Shown: positions 47,684 to 60,584, counted from the stretch's first letter. The stretch is DNA of 64,000 bases from Linum tenue (GCA_946122785.1 CAMGYJ010000002.1:66365703-66429702), one strand, 5' to 3'. A program made the numbers and translations. Notes: a model not told the origin generated them from the letters alone.

Positions 47684-47866
47684 CAGCGGCGGATCTAGGG
47701 GGCCGCCCAGGGCCACGGTCCAGCACTCCCCTGGATCCAGAGCTATATCCTTGTAAATTTTCGATTTTTGGTATTTGTTTCAGTGTTTATCGGGTTACGG
47801 CCCAGTGTTCTCCGCTTCTTTTTCTAATGTGGCCCAGTGCTCTACCCTATCTTGAATCCGCCGCTG
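47684..47866. mobile_element. Nonautonomous hAT element (183 bp)
   Basis: The ends CAGCGGCGGATCTAGG and TTGAATCCGCCGCTG are inverted repeats, flanked by exact 8-bp duplications CTATTACT (47676-47683 and 47867-47874). The interior has repeated GGCCCAGTG phrases. The termini are related to the 556-bp element at 1432-1987. Confidence 0.92.
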
Positions 47867-47874
47867 CTATTACT

Positions 47875-49214
47875 TCACTCTGGACTACTATTTAATCAAC
47901 TCGTAAGGTTAGGGGTAGAATTTACCTAAACTAACTACCTAAAAAACACAACAAACCAAGTGGTTTGGAGATCGCTAGAGATGAGATGGTTGTCTAGACT
48001 TGACTCCCTCTAGCTATAGGTTGATACAGGCGATAGTCTAATGGTATCTCGAAGTACGGAGGTCACGAAAGTGGGGATCGACTCAATGGTCATGCAATTG
48101 ATCCCCTTCCTGATTAGAATAATCGGTCCAATATCACCTCAACTGGGTTATCTAATTAGGGATAATTTCTACCTCCTCAAATATATATTATATAATTAAA
48201 ATGTCATTCATCAAATGTTTTTTATTTTTCCAATCTGAGCCACATGCTCCGCATAATTGCGACAGACAAAAACCCACTCAGGGCAATTTTGTTTCTTCCT
48301 CTATTTTTTAGCCAGAAGGAGAGAATGCTCAATAACACTGCTTGTTAAACAGAACATATAGTTAGTTAGTAGGTCCTGTGATTGATCCATATAATTGAAT
48401 ATTCGAATTGGGAGTTGGAAACAGAGGGTGGGGGAGGTTGTAGCTAACCCCAGGCCGGACGGAATCTGTTTCTTTCTGTTTTTTGGATGGTTTGGGCGGA
48501 CAAGTTTCTTTGTGTTTGAAAGAATTTCAATAGTTATATGTAGATGATGGCACCATGCTTTTCCTAATTAATTATGCCCTGTAATCCCCACAAGTTTGAC
48601 CTCTTTATTGGAAAATTATATATCCAGATCTCAGGAGATATCATGATGTGTTTAGTTTACACTGGGAATAATGGATATTATATAACCTTATTTTGTTGGT
48701 GAACAAGGAATAGTCCTGATTAATGAATTGATCCTATTGCATGAACTATTGGAGGTGCGAAATTATGTTTTCGTACCAAGGAACTTCGTTGTGTTCTCTA
48801 ATTTGTTAGAGTTTTTCTGGTCTCAGGAAAAGTGGGGAGATTCAGATCTTGTGATCTATAGGAGCGAGCCAATTTTGAGCCCCTCTGTGGCCAATTATGT
48901 GCTTCAGCCTTCATGCACAGAACTCTTTCCAATTTTTACTAACCTATGGTCAAATTGGATTGAGTTTCCTGACCATTAATCGCGTCTTCTTTTATGAAAA
49001 AGTGGGGCGAATGGTGAAAATGACTTTGATTGTGCATATAGAACATGAAATCATTTTGTGACATGAATGCATGCATTCAAAGTGAGAGAAAGAAGAGGAA
49101 TGGTTCGGCAAACCAAAGGAGTAGTCTGTTCAATTCTTGGTTTGGTCTAATTGGAGTGAAACGAGTTATAATCAGTTTGTCGTGGTTTGACATTAATTTT
49201 TTCAATCGTTTTAA
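47875..49214. other. Intergenic DNA, no gene recognised
   Basis: Bases 48030-48090 have weak SINE-like phrases (AGTCTAATGGTATCTC, then GGGGATCGACTC). An 83-codon plus-strand frame (48728-48979) is unrecognised. No other signal. Confidence 0.45.
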
Positions 49215-49700
49215 CAATGGTTTACTTTGACCCTGTTGTATTTTTTTGCAGAAGCAATTTTTGGCTGTAACTTTTATAGAAGTGTTTTAGAAAAAAGCAG
49301 TTGAGTGTTTGGTCGAAAACTATTAGAAGTGTGGTTTGATATAAGAGGTCATGTAAAATGACTAAAATGGATTTTTAATATAAAATATGAATTTAAATTC
49401 TAAAAAATAAAAATTATATATTCAAAATAGATTTTGTTAGATTTATATGAAATAATATTATTTTTAAAATTATATAAATGAAAAGGTTATATTTTTCATA
49501 ATTAAAATTAAAATATGATAAAGATAATCTTATATTTTCTCAAAAAGTTTTTTGCAAAAGTTTCGAATCAAAACTTTTGCTTTTATGTTATACAAAATAC
49601 TTTTAAGCATTTCAAAAGTAGAGTTTTTAGAGGTGTTTGGTCTTGCTTTACAAGGTAAAGCAAGAAACACTTCTAAAAGTCGGCCCAAACATAAACACTG
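49215..49700. mobile_element. MITE with GTTTGGCC-type ends
   Basis: The right end reads AAAAGTCGGCCCAAACATAA and the left end TTTACTTTGACCCTGTTG. It shares the subterminal GCTTTTATGTTATAC and an internal hairpin (GAGGTGTTTGGTCTTGC, AAGCAAGAAACACTTC) with the element at 4757-5702, in opposite orientation. The core is AT-rich. Target duplication not resolved. Confidence 0.5.
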
Positions 49701-49797
49701 TCAGGAGGGTGGTCAGTGAAATATCGGCATCAATAGGTTCTATAGGGTTGCCAACCCATATCCTAAATCATAAATTCACTAACCTCAATCTACACTA

Positions 49798-50607
49798 CAG
49801 TAAAACCTCTATAAATTAATATAGTCGGGAACATGAAAATTATTAATATATATTAGTTAAATTAATCAATAAATTAATAATTTATTAATTTAAAGAGGTT
49901 TATTTGTATATTGTTAACATAAACGACTTTATAACCTTAAATTTAGATTCATACGTGGTGTATTAATTTTATTTTAGTACAAATATGATTTGTTATATTT
50001 GATAAACTTAACTTTTAACATTCATTGTATTATCTTAATCATCCAAATTCATACATAATTATTTTGAGTATAAATATTCATCTTAACAAGATGGATGTAA
50101 GTTAATTGTAGGAGTATCTAGGGAAAAGTGATGAATGTGTCGAGGCACAAAGTTTAGAAGTAATAGTGGCTGACGTCATTGGGAGTTCAATTGAGGATAA
50201 AAAAAGATGATGATTCAACACCTTCGGAATCGGCCACGCAAAAGGAAGCAGTTAAAGCCGCGTCAACTCTTCAAAAATACTTGTTGCGATTAGAGAAGAC
50301 AAGACAACATCGTCAATTTTAAGTGCAATGAGGAAAGTTCAAGATGAACTTCTAATAGGCTTGACTTTCAAGAAGAAACAAACAACTATAGATTCATATT
50401 TTTTCTAGATTATCCTAGTTATATTATAAATTTTTTGATGAATTATATTTAATAATTATTAATTTACATAATTAATGTGTGTAAATTGATTCTAAAAAAT
50501 TATTATCTTATTATCTTATTAAATTTGCTCACTTTTATGCTGATTCAAGTCGGGATCGGAAAAATAATTAATTTATACTAGATTATTAATTTATAGAGGT
50601 TTGAGTG
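49798..50607 (+). mobile_element. Pogo/Emigrant-type element with transposase tail
   Basis: The left end is CAGTAAAACCTCTATAAATT and the right end AATTTATAGAGGTTTGAGTG, an inverted repeat of about 24 bp, flanked by TA (49796-49797, 50608-50609). These are the ends of the Emigrant MITE / Lemi pogo-like family. The interior (about 50160-50409) encodes the C-terminus of a pogo-like transposase, ending KKKQTTIDSYFF, with frameshifts upstream. Deleted and nonautonomous. A more eroded relative lies inverted at 32080-32918. Confidence 0.88.
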
Positions 50608-50609
50608 TA

Positions 50610-53600
50610 AGTCATTTCGAATTATGATTTCATTTGTAGTGACCTTTTATTAAGTACAGTTTTAGGATGACTTTTACCATCAAAGGGACAAACACCAATC
50701 CCACTTCAAATTGCTTACGGTATAGGAACCTATGAACTATTGTAGTAAGTACATCATACAATGACCTTTAAAGTTATTGTTGCAAAAATATATTTAGATT
50801 GGATGTCATGTTGTAACTAATTAATTAATCTAAATTTTTTCGTGGGAAAAATGAAAATGAATTTTTGGTAAGAACAAAAGTGGAATCCAAATTGAATCGA
50901 AAGAAACTGGAACAATTCAAAATTGATGAAAGAGATTTAAAAAAGACGAATTGACCCCAATCTCCCTTAATCTAAGGGTACAATTCTGAATTTGTAATCA
51001 TATAGATATACGCTTACATTTGGTTATGTACGGAACCGTTTGCCATGACGTTTATCAACCAAAGCGAGAAACACAGACGTGCAGGAAAAAATCACAGACG
51101 GATCCGTCAAATAAAATGGGTGATCCGATCCGCTGTACGTAATTGTATTTAATATTTTCTGAAATCACTGCTCAATATTCATTTCCTTATTATTATTGCG
51201 CGAAAAATTAAAATCAGTTATTCCCAAACAAAAGCAATAACTGAGCACAGAGCGAGGTGTCACAAATGTTACCAACAATTTCTTTCCTGTTTTCCTTTCC
51301 CCAATAGTTTTGTCGAAAGAAATAACTGGGCACGAGGCGGCACGTGTGACATATGAACCAGCGGTGGCCGGTCACCATTTTCACACGCATCAGAAAAAGA
51401 TTCTGCTGTCTGCTCTCCATTCTAATTTTCATTTTCTAGTTTTACATTGGAAAAAAAAAAAACACAAGACACTAAAAAAAGAAAAAAATCACCGGTCGGG
51501 GAGAGTGACAGTGCTGTAAAAGTCAATTTCATATTTGCTGTGTTTACACTTTTGGCGGTTGAACCAAACAAACGGCAGTCATTTCATTTCCCATGACGCT
51601 GACTGACGGCGGGGTTTCAAGTTTTTATCTTTGTCGCCCAATTGACCAGCGGTCAACAAGTTACCGCTCTCCTCAGCCTCATTTATCTTTGTTTGCCTGC
51701 TTTTGCTTTTTCAGTTTTTCTCCCCTCGATCCCCGACCATATCTGGTTTTTGGCAGTGGACTGGAGAGGTCACCACAGTGTTCTTTTCCCTCTTTTTTTT
51801 CATAACTTTTTCTCAAATTGGTTTCATGTCTAAACAAAGCCCACAATGGTAGGGGTAAAATGGGTGAAATTGTGAATTTTTTCAGCTTCAACTAATAACA
51901 TGGTCACAACTCACAATGGGGTTAGGGAAAAAGGGGACGGAGTTTTTGGCCAAATCTTGATTTCCTCGTTTAGTTTAGAAAATTCTGGCTTACTTGTTGT
52001 ATAGACAGTAATAATTAGTTAGCGTCAAATTTTTTTACGTCTATCAATGACGAAAACATAATAAGTGATTATATGACCATAAATTGCTCACATGTGTTGA
52101 CAACGTGAATTTTTCCGTCAGCCATTCATTAAACTTTAATTAGGATGAGTTGTGTCGTTATTTGTTCATCCAACTTTAATCATATTTTAGCATAAATAAT
52201 ATTTTTCATTTTTCAGTAAATAAAACCCGAACTTGGTAATTCTACACATCTCGCCATTCAACCTTCTCCATTTCTATCAATTTCATATTTCTCTCTACAC
52301 ACTCAACTACTCTCTTTGCATCATAAGTCGAGGAGAGGCAAAAGAAGCTGACACGAGGCAATGAGAATGTGAAATCCTAGATTATTCAGATTGGTGTGCC
52401 GACTTTATCGTGAACATCAAGCGATAATGAAGATGATGAGCGCTAGAGGCTTCTTGCTTTGACAATGAGCATCGTTACCATTCATACTCATGAAATCAGT
52501 GAACTATAATAGGAAATATGCACACAAACATCAATGCAACATTATTTCACATCCAATCCAACCTACGATGCCAAGTTCTTCAGATGGTGATATGATCATA
52601 TGGCCCCTTCCTTTTAAACCGAATCATGACTAACTTTGTTTAACACTGCTCCTATTTCCAACAAGCCCAAAGATGTTGGGAGCCGCAATTCATTCTCCTC
52701 ACAACAAAAGGATACTACTTTCCCTCCAAATGTGTTGTGTATGGATGCTCGGCCGAACCTAGATGGGTTAAACCACTACATTGGAGTGTTTGTTTACATT
52801 TTGAAATATCATCATCAACATCTACTCCCTTGAGTACTTACGAGCACCAAGCGTGAAAAATATTGGCCGCTTTCTTGATCACTATGCTCAATGTGGCTTT
52901 CGGGGGGTATGAGGGTCCAATTCATTACATGTACTGGGAGTGAAAAAAGTTGTAAAATAAAGAATGAATATATGATTAAATCCTAATAAATTGTCTTATA
53001 AAAACCTAATAAACTGTATTTTTAATATTAGATTATTTCATTCTAATTTTTTACTGCCCCATTGATTACCTAAATTTCAGACTCCGTTCCTAAACTTCCT
53101 TCAAAATGATCCCTGTTCATGAGCAAACAATTTTATTCAAAAAATAGCATGTCGATTAGCCACTTAAGAGTCACCACAAAATGAAAAATTTTAATTTTTA
53201 TTAATTATACACCATTTAAATGGATCAGGCACAACAAGTTCATCAATATAGCAAAGGAGATCGTTTTATCACCTAACTATGAGATGAATCTGACGACAAC
53301 TCCTTGGTTTATCTTCGCAACTCTATCATATAAGACGTTTTTTGCTTGTTGGAATTGGATCTTGGATTTGTGGCTCAAATCCCAAGAAACATTGAATTGT
53401 CTTAAAATCCCCAAATTGTTTCTTATTTGCTTGATCGGTGCCAAATTCGTGGCGTCCACAAAATTGGATTTTTTTTTGGATTCAAATTCATGGGTCCCGC
53501 AAACTTGTAAAACACACACCACTCTTTAAACCTTGGCTAGAGCAAAAGGCAAAATCCTTGAGGATCAATTGCTTTATTTTCCATCTAATTATTAATTATC

Positions 53601-54600
53601 GTAACTCAATCCTTGTTGTTGAAGCTAGTTATGTTGATTATATGCATGAGAGATAATAATAATTTCGAGCAGGGAGAACATTAAGTTTTACTAGTTTCTC
53701 TATTGAGGTGATAATGATGTAAGAACTCTCTTTATTTTATGAGAGGTGTGCTTTATTTATTTTCTACATACATAGTGGTTTTAAAATTTTGTGTTTATGT
53801 TTGTGATTTCTTTTGATAATTAAGATATTTGAAATTACAATGTTTCGTTATGTGATGGTTGGTGATTGCTACAGATTTTTCACTTGCCATACATTGAGTT
53901 TCGAGAAACTCTATATAGTTAGGCGACTATGGAGTTCTATATTCAATCTTTAGTCTAGATGACTAAATAAATTGTGAATTACACACTAGTTTTAGTATAT
54001 GAAACGATCCAAGTTGTTTTGTCACCATATATATAATATAACAAATTAAGTACAGATAGTAAGGTCAATTACCTTTAACCTGATAAATTCCTAACTTTAA
54101 ACTGATAAATCCATACCTTTAAAATCCAACAAGCAAACAACAAACTTTTGAGATTCATAACGGAAAAAATGCATCATAAATTCTTGATTTTTCAAAACAT
54201 TGATTTTAACCATCCTCATTTTTCAAATCTAGCAAGAAACAATCCCGAAACTATTAGTCTACCAGCCACTAAAATAAAGAAAAAAATCAAACAAAAATAT
54301 TATCAAATGGTACAAATGTATTTTGTTGACTTATTTTGTTCCTTCGGATTTTATCTTGTTCAAAAAAAATCTGTGAAAAGTTCCATAATATTGATAGGAA
54401 ATAGTCGTATATATATATCATCACACGATATCATGAGTCTTATTATTATCCCAAAGATCACGCATCTTCCCACTCTACTGGCTTTTCTGTTCATTCCGCC
54501 ACACGAGAAGAGAGGGAGCTGAAAAAGAAAAAAGAAAAAAGATTTAATAATAATACTATTACAACAGATCGCAAGAAAGTGGATTTCAGAATCCCGATCG
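50610..54600. other. AT-rich intergenic DNA, no gene recognised
   Basis: Many short open frames (for example 53284-53529, 54148-54522), none recognised. Scattered poly(A)/poly(T) runs lack target duplications. Confidence 0.5.
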
Positions 54601-54945
54601 TATAATAGTAAGAGCTGGAAATGTTACAAAAAAAAAAGTTTTATACAGAGAAAAATAAAACAAACAATGGAAGGAGACAGAGACAGAGGGAAAGGTGGGA
54701 GAGAGCAGATTTCAAAGATTTGCTAGAGAGAGAGAGAGAGAGAGACACCCTCCTCAAAGATTTGATTTGGAGAGAGTGGACAGAGACACCTACCTTCACA
54801 TTTCCGCCCTCTTCCTTCCTTCCTTTTCCTTTATATTCCATTCTCCTCTCGCTGTTAATCCAAAAGCCTTTTTTACAGCCGCACAGTTTTCCGACGAGAA
54901 GTGTTGCTCTTTCAGCTACTGAAAAAAAAAAGTGCAATCGCTGCT
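54601..54945 (+). promoter_or_regulatory. 5' leader region of the response regulator with GA microsatellite
   Basis: The leader is purine-rich; bases 54725-54745 are a GAGAGA run, and 54780-54900 turn pyrimidine-rich. GA/CT tracts are common in plant leaders. The transcription start is not determined. Confidence 0.5.
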
Positions 54946-56044
54946 ATGGCTAGGAACGGCGTCGTCGCTTCTCAACGTTGGAGGTCGGACGGAGAGATTT
55001 CCTCCCAGCAGCCAGCTCGTGATTCGGCTGCCAAGGAGGTTCATGTTTTAGCCGTCGATGACAGCCTTATTGATCGGAAAGTCATTGAGCGTCTGCTCCG
55101 TAATTCTTCTTACAAAGGTCTGTCATCCTATCTCCCCTCTTTCCTGCTTTTCTCTCTCTCTCTTCTTTGCTCTGAACGTTTTTCCTTCTTCTGATTTCTG
55201 CAGTCACGGCGGTTGACAGCGGAATAAGAGCTCTGCAGTTCCTTGGATTGGACGGAGAAGAGAAGAAGACCTCCTCTATTGGCGCTTTTGATGTGAGCTA
55301 ATTTCCCCCTTTTTTTGTTCGAATTCCTCATCTCGTCGGCGTGTGGATCAATTTTTCCCCTAATTTCCTGATTTCAATTTTTATTTATTTATTCTGTTTC
55401 CTCAGAGCTTGAAAATCAAGGTGGATCTGATTATCACCGATTACTGCATGCCGGAGATGACCGGCTACGACTTGCTCAAGAAAATCAAGGGATCGTCCAC
55501 TCTAAGAGAGATCCCGGTGGTGATAATGTCTTCGGAAAACGTCGTGACTCGAATCGACCGGTACTTGATTCGCTCACCTCTCATCACTCTGTATTTTAAA
55601 TCTTCTTTTATCAAATTATACCGATTACCGGAATTAGGAATTGATCTGGAATTCAAATTTTTTTTTTGTTCTGGTAACAGTTGTTTGGAGGAAGGCGCGG
55701 AAGATTTCATTGTAAAGCCGGTGAAGGCGTCGGACGTCGAACGGCTCCGTGGCTACATGGCGACGAGCGAGCCGAGCGTGCGAGTCAACAAGAGAAAGCA
55801 ACGGGAAAGTTGTGAGAGTTGCAACTGTCTCTCTACCGCCTCGTCCACGTCATCATCCCCACTCTCTTCCTCCTCGCCATCTCCGTCGCCGTCGCCATCT
55901 TCGACCCCAATGTCGATGTCAGTGCCGTCATCTCCCTCGCCGTCACAGTCTCCGTCCTCGCCGACCGTCTCCGCGCCGTGCTCCCCGTCGCTGCTGGACT
56001 CGCCGACCAGACGGCTGAAAATGAGCAGCCCACCGGAGGAGTAG
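54946..56044 (+). CDS. Type-A response regulator (cytokinin signalling), 259 aa, 4 exons
   Basis: Exons 54946-55117, 55204-55292, 55406-55560 and 55681-56044 give a 780-base frame with GT-AG introns. The receiver domain spans about residues 31-155: acidic pair D38-D39 (VLAVDDS), phospho-acceptor D99 ([16 protein letters not shown]), S129-S130 (VVIMSSENV) and K151 (FIVKPVK). No DNA-binding domain follows, which places it in the type-A class; these proteins take phosphate from histidine-phosphotransfer proteins and dampen cytokinin signalling. After a basic KRKQRE segment the last 85 residues are a Ser/Pro-rich tail (repeated [16 protein letters not shown]). Such tails occur in the ARR3/ARR4-like branch, usually shorter or differing in sequence. 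All catalytic residues are intact. Confidence 0.96.
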
Positions 56045-58557
56045 ACACCAACGAGGAAAGAAAGAAGAGCACATATTAAAACTTAAAAGTGGAGAGGACA
56101 AGAGTCAAGACTGGTAAAGTCTAAAACGACCACAGGCCCACGGAAAATTTGCTTTTCTGGAGAAAAAAAAAAATTGTACTGTATCTACTGTTTAATCAAT
56201 AGGCTACATTTAGTGGTATGCAACAATTGAATCACAATTAACCTCCTAATACAGTTTTACAATCCTTACCTTTTCAGTTCATCATCTAATCAGTTTGCAA
56301 CAGTTTTACAATCCTCCACTCTCTCTTGTCGCTCCACTAGCAGAGGATGAACAGTCCAAAACTGTTACAACTTAATCAAATCTACTAATCACAAATAACA
56401 ATTTTTGTCTACCAAAAAAAGTTTATCATTCTTCCGTCCCTTCCCGCTACTGTACCGTCAAAGGAATTTCGTCATCGCCGTGAATTAAACTGGAGAAGCT
56501 TGGCTTTGAAATGGTCAAAATGAGAGGTGGGTGGGAAGCAGTGATGATGGGGTGGAATCACAATCAAATCGTGGAGATATGGAATGATACTTTGTCTGGG
56601 GAGGAGAATATTTTTGCGGTAGGAGGGGACGAAGGAGTAAGAATGAATTATTGGCGATGTTCCCTGGAGGAGGGGCTGGATGGTGTGGGGGGCAATGCAA
56701 GTGGGAGGAGCTGGAAATTTGGCAGCAATTGTCGTTGTAATTTCATTTGGGATGATCGTACATACTTGCTCTATTTATATTTTCTCAACATGATAATATC
56801 GTAAAGCGGGGTTTGAAAAGTTTTAGAATAAGTCGGTGCAAAGATTCACACAGAAATTTTCTAGATTGGGGGACTTTCAAATTGGAATGCATTGACATGA
56901 TTTTCGGGTGTGATAGACAAGTATCGGGACATGTTTAATTCGTCCCGAGAGACCAGAATCATCTAGAGCTCCATTCCTATGCCTTCAAATCGAAAAAAGA
57001 TTGAAAAATCTAGAAATGGTCGCAGGACGAGGTTGGTTTGATCGAGGAAACGGATTCGTCCGCGAATGTTGTTGACCGATTCTTCATGGGTTGGAGGAAA
57101 GAACAATTTTTTTTTTAAAATATAGTTGAGTTTTGAAATTTTGTTTTAGATTCATTTGTACACAAAATAGGATATATGTAATAGAATGTAGTTATTTATC
57201 GTACAAACAACTATATATGCTCCAATAATAGGTACATAAGTCTACTATAAAAAGTTTTTATATTAGAGTTTTACCTCGATTCAACAAATGTAAATTGAAA
57301 AACACACCATTTAAGGCACCATAGGTAAAGCTTGTTCTTGCGTTTTAGAAAAAAGAAAAGATGCAGTAGGAAAACGTGGCTTCCCCATCTAACATCCAAC
57401 ACAGTTTAGCTGTGACCCCATTACCCGCCTGGATTTCTATTTCAACACTAGTTTATTATTCTTCTCTCGCGATTCACATTCAGCTCCACAATTCACAGCA
57501 GTAGAGAACTAGAGATGCATGAACCAAACAAAGTCCTCGTATAAACAACAGCACATGCATGTGTACATTAAAAAAACCCTGTTTCGGATCTGTTTCAGCC
57601 ACAACATATTCTGTTTGTCACAAAGAAGGGATACCAAAGGATATCATATGTTGCGGTTTTTTTTTATCTTTGATACATGTCTTCACAAAACACTCTCTAT
57701 TCTCTTAGTGGCATCCCCTCTCCCAGGCCACACTGTTGTTGTAGGTACGGATCTTGGGCACTTGTATTAACGTACCAAGATAGAGTTCAGAAAGAAATTT
57801 AGATTGGTCGAGAAGAGAATTAAGCAAAATTGAGTGATTTAGGATTGGGGATTAGGGTTCTTGCAAAGAGTCTACAGGAAAGAGGAATAATTCTAATGAA
57901 ACTTAGATAGGTTTTTCGTTGATTTCCCCTGACGATAGAAGTAAAGTACATTATATAGACTCTGACACAAAATCCTAATCGACTGAACCTAACAAAATAC
58001 TAACAGATTCCGACGGACCCCTGTTCTTTCCCATTCAACGTCGAAGTTGCAGCATTGCCTTTCACCTTCGGTTCGTCCACAGACTGTCGTCTACTCTCTC
58101 TCCTTTGATAGAGCCATAGCGGTCTCCTTTGTTGGGTTGGTGCGTCAAGCGTGAGACATATCACCTCCTCTCTTGGTGTTCCTGTACTGTATCAAATGAA
58201 CAGATTATGCAATTGCAAAAGCCCTATCGACACTTCAAGCAAGAACACATGAGATAAGAAAGAAAATGAGAGGTCGTTTGCTTGTTGGATTTGGGTGACA
58301 AATCTGCAAGGCCTATGAATTTGGACGATGCTGTACAACTTTTCATGCTATGAAAGCTAAGCAATATGAGGGTAATAAAGTCTTTTAGCCTTCCATTTTA
58401 ATGATGTGATGCTGACCGAATCCAGTTGGACCGGGTTTGATGATTATTGATCAGGAGACGAAAAAGTAAACGGAGGAGTTGTATTTGATAGTAGAAGAAT
58501 AAATTTGATGTAAATCAAAATATAGGGGCATGTTTGAGAAAATAGAAAGTTGAGGTA
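56045..58557. other. 3' flank of the response regulator and intergenic DNA
   Basis: A 97-codon plus-strand frame (56511-56804) is not recognised. Bases about 57860-58190 are more GC-rich and may be LTR-derived, without proof. No other gene. Confidence 0.45.
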
Positions 58558-58565
58558 CATATTAT

Positions 58566-59086
58566 TAGGGGTGACAAACGGTAAGTCGATAAACGGCGAT
58601 TTACAGTAAACCGTTTACTGGCGGTTTCGGCAGTCGAGGGTCAAATGGGGAAGCTCGGTTTATCGGCCCCAATATCGGTAAATACCGACGTTAAATCGGT
58701 AATACCAATACCGGACAAGTTAAGGCATTGACTAATAACATATACTTCATTATTCACAAATATTACATACATGAATGAAAGTAAGTATAGACCTCAAAAA
58801 TATTATAAATTAGAGTTAATAATAATTTATTAATTACAAAAATGAAGAAAAAACTTATAAAAATCAAAATATTACAACATCACTCCATTGCCCAGAAATT
58901 CGGTTCGGTAATTTTCCGGTAAACCGAACTGAAAAATCGTCCGCAACTACTCTTTACGGTAAGTCAGTAAAACCGGTAATTCGGTAACCGGTAAACCGGT
59001 TACAAACCAGTATCGGTAATCCATTCCCACTTACCCATACTCGGTATACCGAAAACCGGTAAACCGGTCGACCGAATACCACCCTA
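58566..59086. mobile_element. Nonautonomous hAT element (521 bp)
   Basis: The ends TAGGGGTGACAAACGG and CGAATACCACCCTA are flanked by the exact 8-bp duplication CATATTAT (58558-58565 and 59087-59094). Both arms are built of GGTAAACCGGT / CGGTAAT phrases around an AT-rich core. Confidence 0.92.
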
Positions 59087-59203
59087 CATATTATACATAT
59101 AGAGCTTTCACCTTTTGCACAATTGGCAATTGCACAGCCATTGCCTAGAGTCTATCTTAATTCGAGGTAAGACGGCTGCCATTTTGTGATACATATTCAA
59201 TCG

Positions 59204-59253
59204 ATACTTTCCAACTTTTTTTTTTTTTTTTTGAAAGAAATACTTTCCAACTT
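59204..59253 (-). mobile_element. Ultra-short poly(A) retroinsertion with 14-bp target duplication
   Basis: ATACTTTCCAACTT occurs at 59204-59217 and 59240-59253. Between them lie 15 T followed by GAAAGAA, which on the minus strand is TTCTTTC plus a 15-A tail. This is a 7-base 3' end inserted with its poly(A). Confidence 0.8.
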
Positions 59254-59609
59254 GTTGCATTGTCATTAGCAGATAGATATAATATGATAAAGAAATATAT
59301 GAACAGAACGAACTATCCAAGATCAAGTTTCTATTCCGTTTAACCTAGCTAGACTAAATTTTCCCTAGCCATATATGTTCAAAGCAGTAGTCAGTCACTG
59401 AGGAAATGATAAAAGATTTCAAGGTTACAAGAGTTCACCAAACAGTAATAGAAACGGTCTCATATTCAACTAACTTCAAGGGAAAAAGCAGAATAGACAC
59501 TTAACTCTTAACCAATAGAGTATAGTAATCGATATGTTGCCCTAAAAATTGAAACTTAGTGGGTATCCTCCAGCCAGGCCCCATCGAAAAGTAATTGAGC
59601 ACTAAAGGC

Positions 59610-60336
59610 AGAATGGTGCAACTCTCTTCGTGATCACAGACTTGTACGCTTTGCAGCCGAAAAAAGGGTGATCTTCTATTCATAAGTAAACCACAGGTCT
59701 GACATAGAGCCTCTAGAAAAGTAAAACTCATATTTACCCCCTTAGCATGACAAAAGCCATGTAGTAAGCTACAACACCAATCAACGACCTCAACCACAGT
59801 CTTGCTCTAATAAACTTCCCTTTGCACCCAAATCCGGCCCTTAGCCAGGCTAGGCACGGTTAAATCATACGACCAAAGGGGTCGGATATCCTGAGCTTCA
59901 TTGTAAAGCTTGAGCCCGGTGCATCCACTCTCAGTTGGGAACAATCTAAATCATAGATGCATAGTTGGTGCAAGCTAGCTCCCATGACAGTAAAGACGCA
60001 ATTTGTATGTATTTCGCAAGTCACAACCGGTCAACCATAAACTCTATAAACTAGGAAAGTTGAGGAAAGGGTCCATGTTAGTGATGTTACCGCCAGCTAG
60101 GCAATCGACAGTCGTCTAAGTCCAACTTGGTAACGCTTTGAAAGTTGCACAGCCCAAACCCGAGGGAGGTGAAACAGACGTGTCAGAGTTCGAGATGGGT
60201 TAGATGCAGACTATCATGGAATGGCTGAAAGAAGATGGAATCAACATGTTCAAGTTCGGGCAACGCTATGCAAATCTTGCGACACCAACGATCAAAGGCA
60301 AAGGTAAGTATCATCTGGAGCAAGACAGGGAAGAAG
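59610..60336 (-). pseudogene. F-box/LRR-like pseudogene fragment, arm A of inverted repeat
   Basis: The minus strand carries VVDWCCSLLHGFCHAKG, then FLEALCQTCGLLMNRRS, matching arm B at 60585-61300 in reverse. Stops and frameshifts interrupt it. Identity rests on the LRR-style phrases better preserved in arm B. Confidence 0.5.
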
Positions 60337-60374
60337 CAAGAATATGTGTAATTGATATATACTCCACATGCAAC

Positions 60375-60560
60375 TCATCAATTTGCATGAACTTGAACTC
60401 AACAAGCATCCTCTGGCTCAAAAAGGGAGGGGTGAATCAAACCTTCTCCAAACAAAGCTTTGCACTGTACCGAGTTCATTGGAAGTTCTTGCGACTCAGT
60501 GAATGCATCAATCATCTGAAAACCTACCTGATCTAGTGAAATGAGAGTTACTACCATAGT
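60375..60560 (-). pseudogene. Duplicated peptidyl-tRNA hydrolase exon fragment
   Basis: The sequence matches 62225-62430 closely (shared TCAAACCTTCTCCAAACAAA and TTGGAAGTTCTTGCGACTCA). It corresponds to the exon FTESQELPMNS-Q-KALFGEG of the hydrolase pseudogene. It lies in the spacer of the F-box-like inverted repeat. Confidence 0.75.
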
Positions 60561-60584
60561 TTTAGAAAACATACAGAGACTCTC

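Noticed and set aside
48728..48979. 83-codon plus-strand frame
   Set aside because: No recognised motif, no splice or leader context and AT-rich composition.
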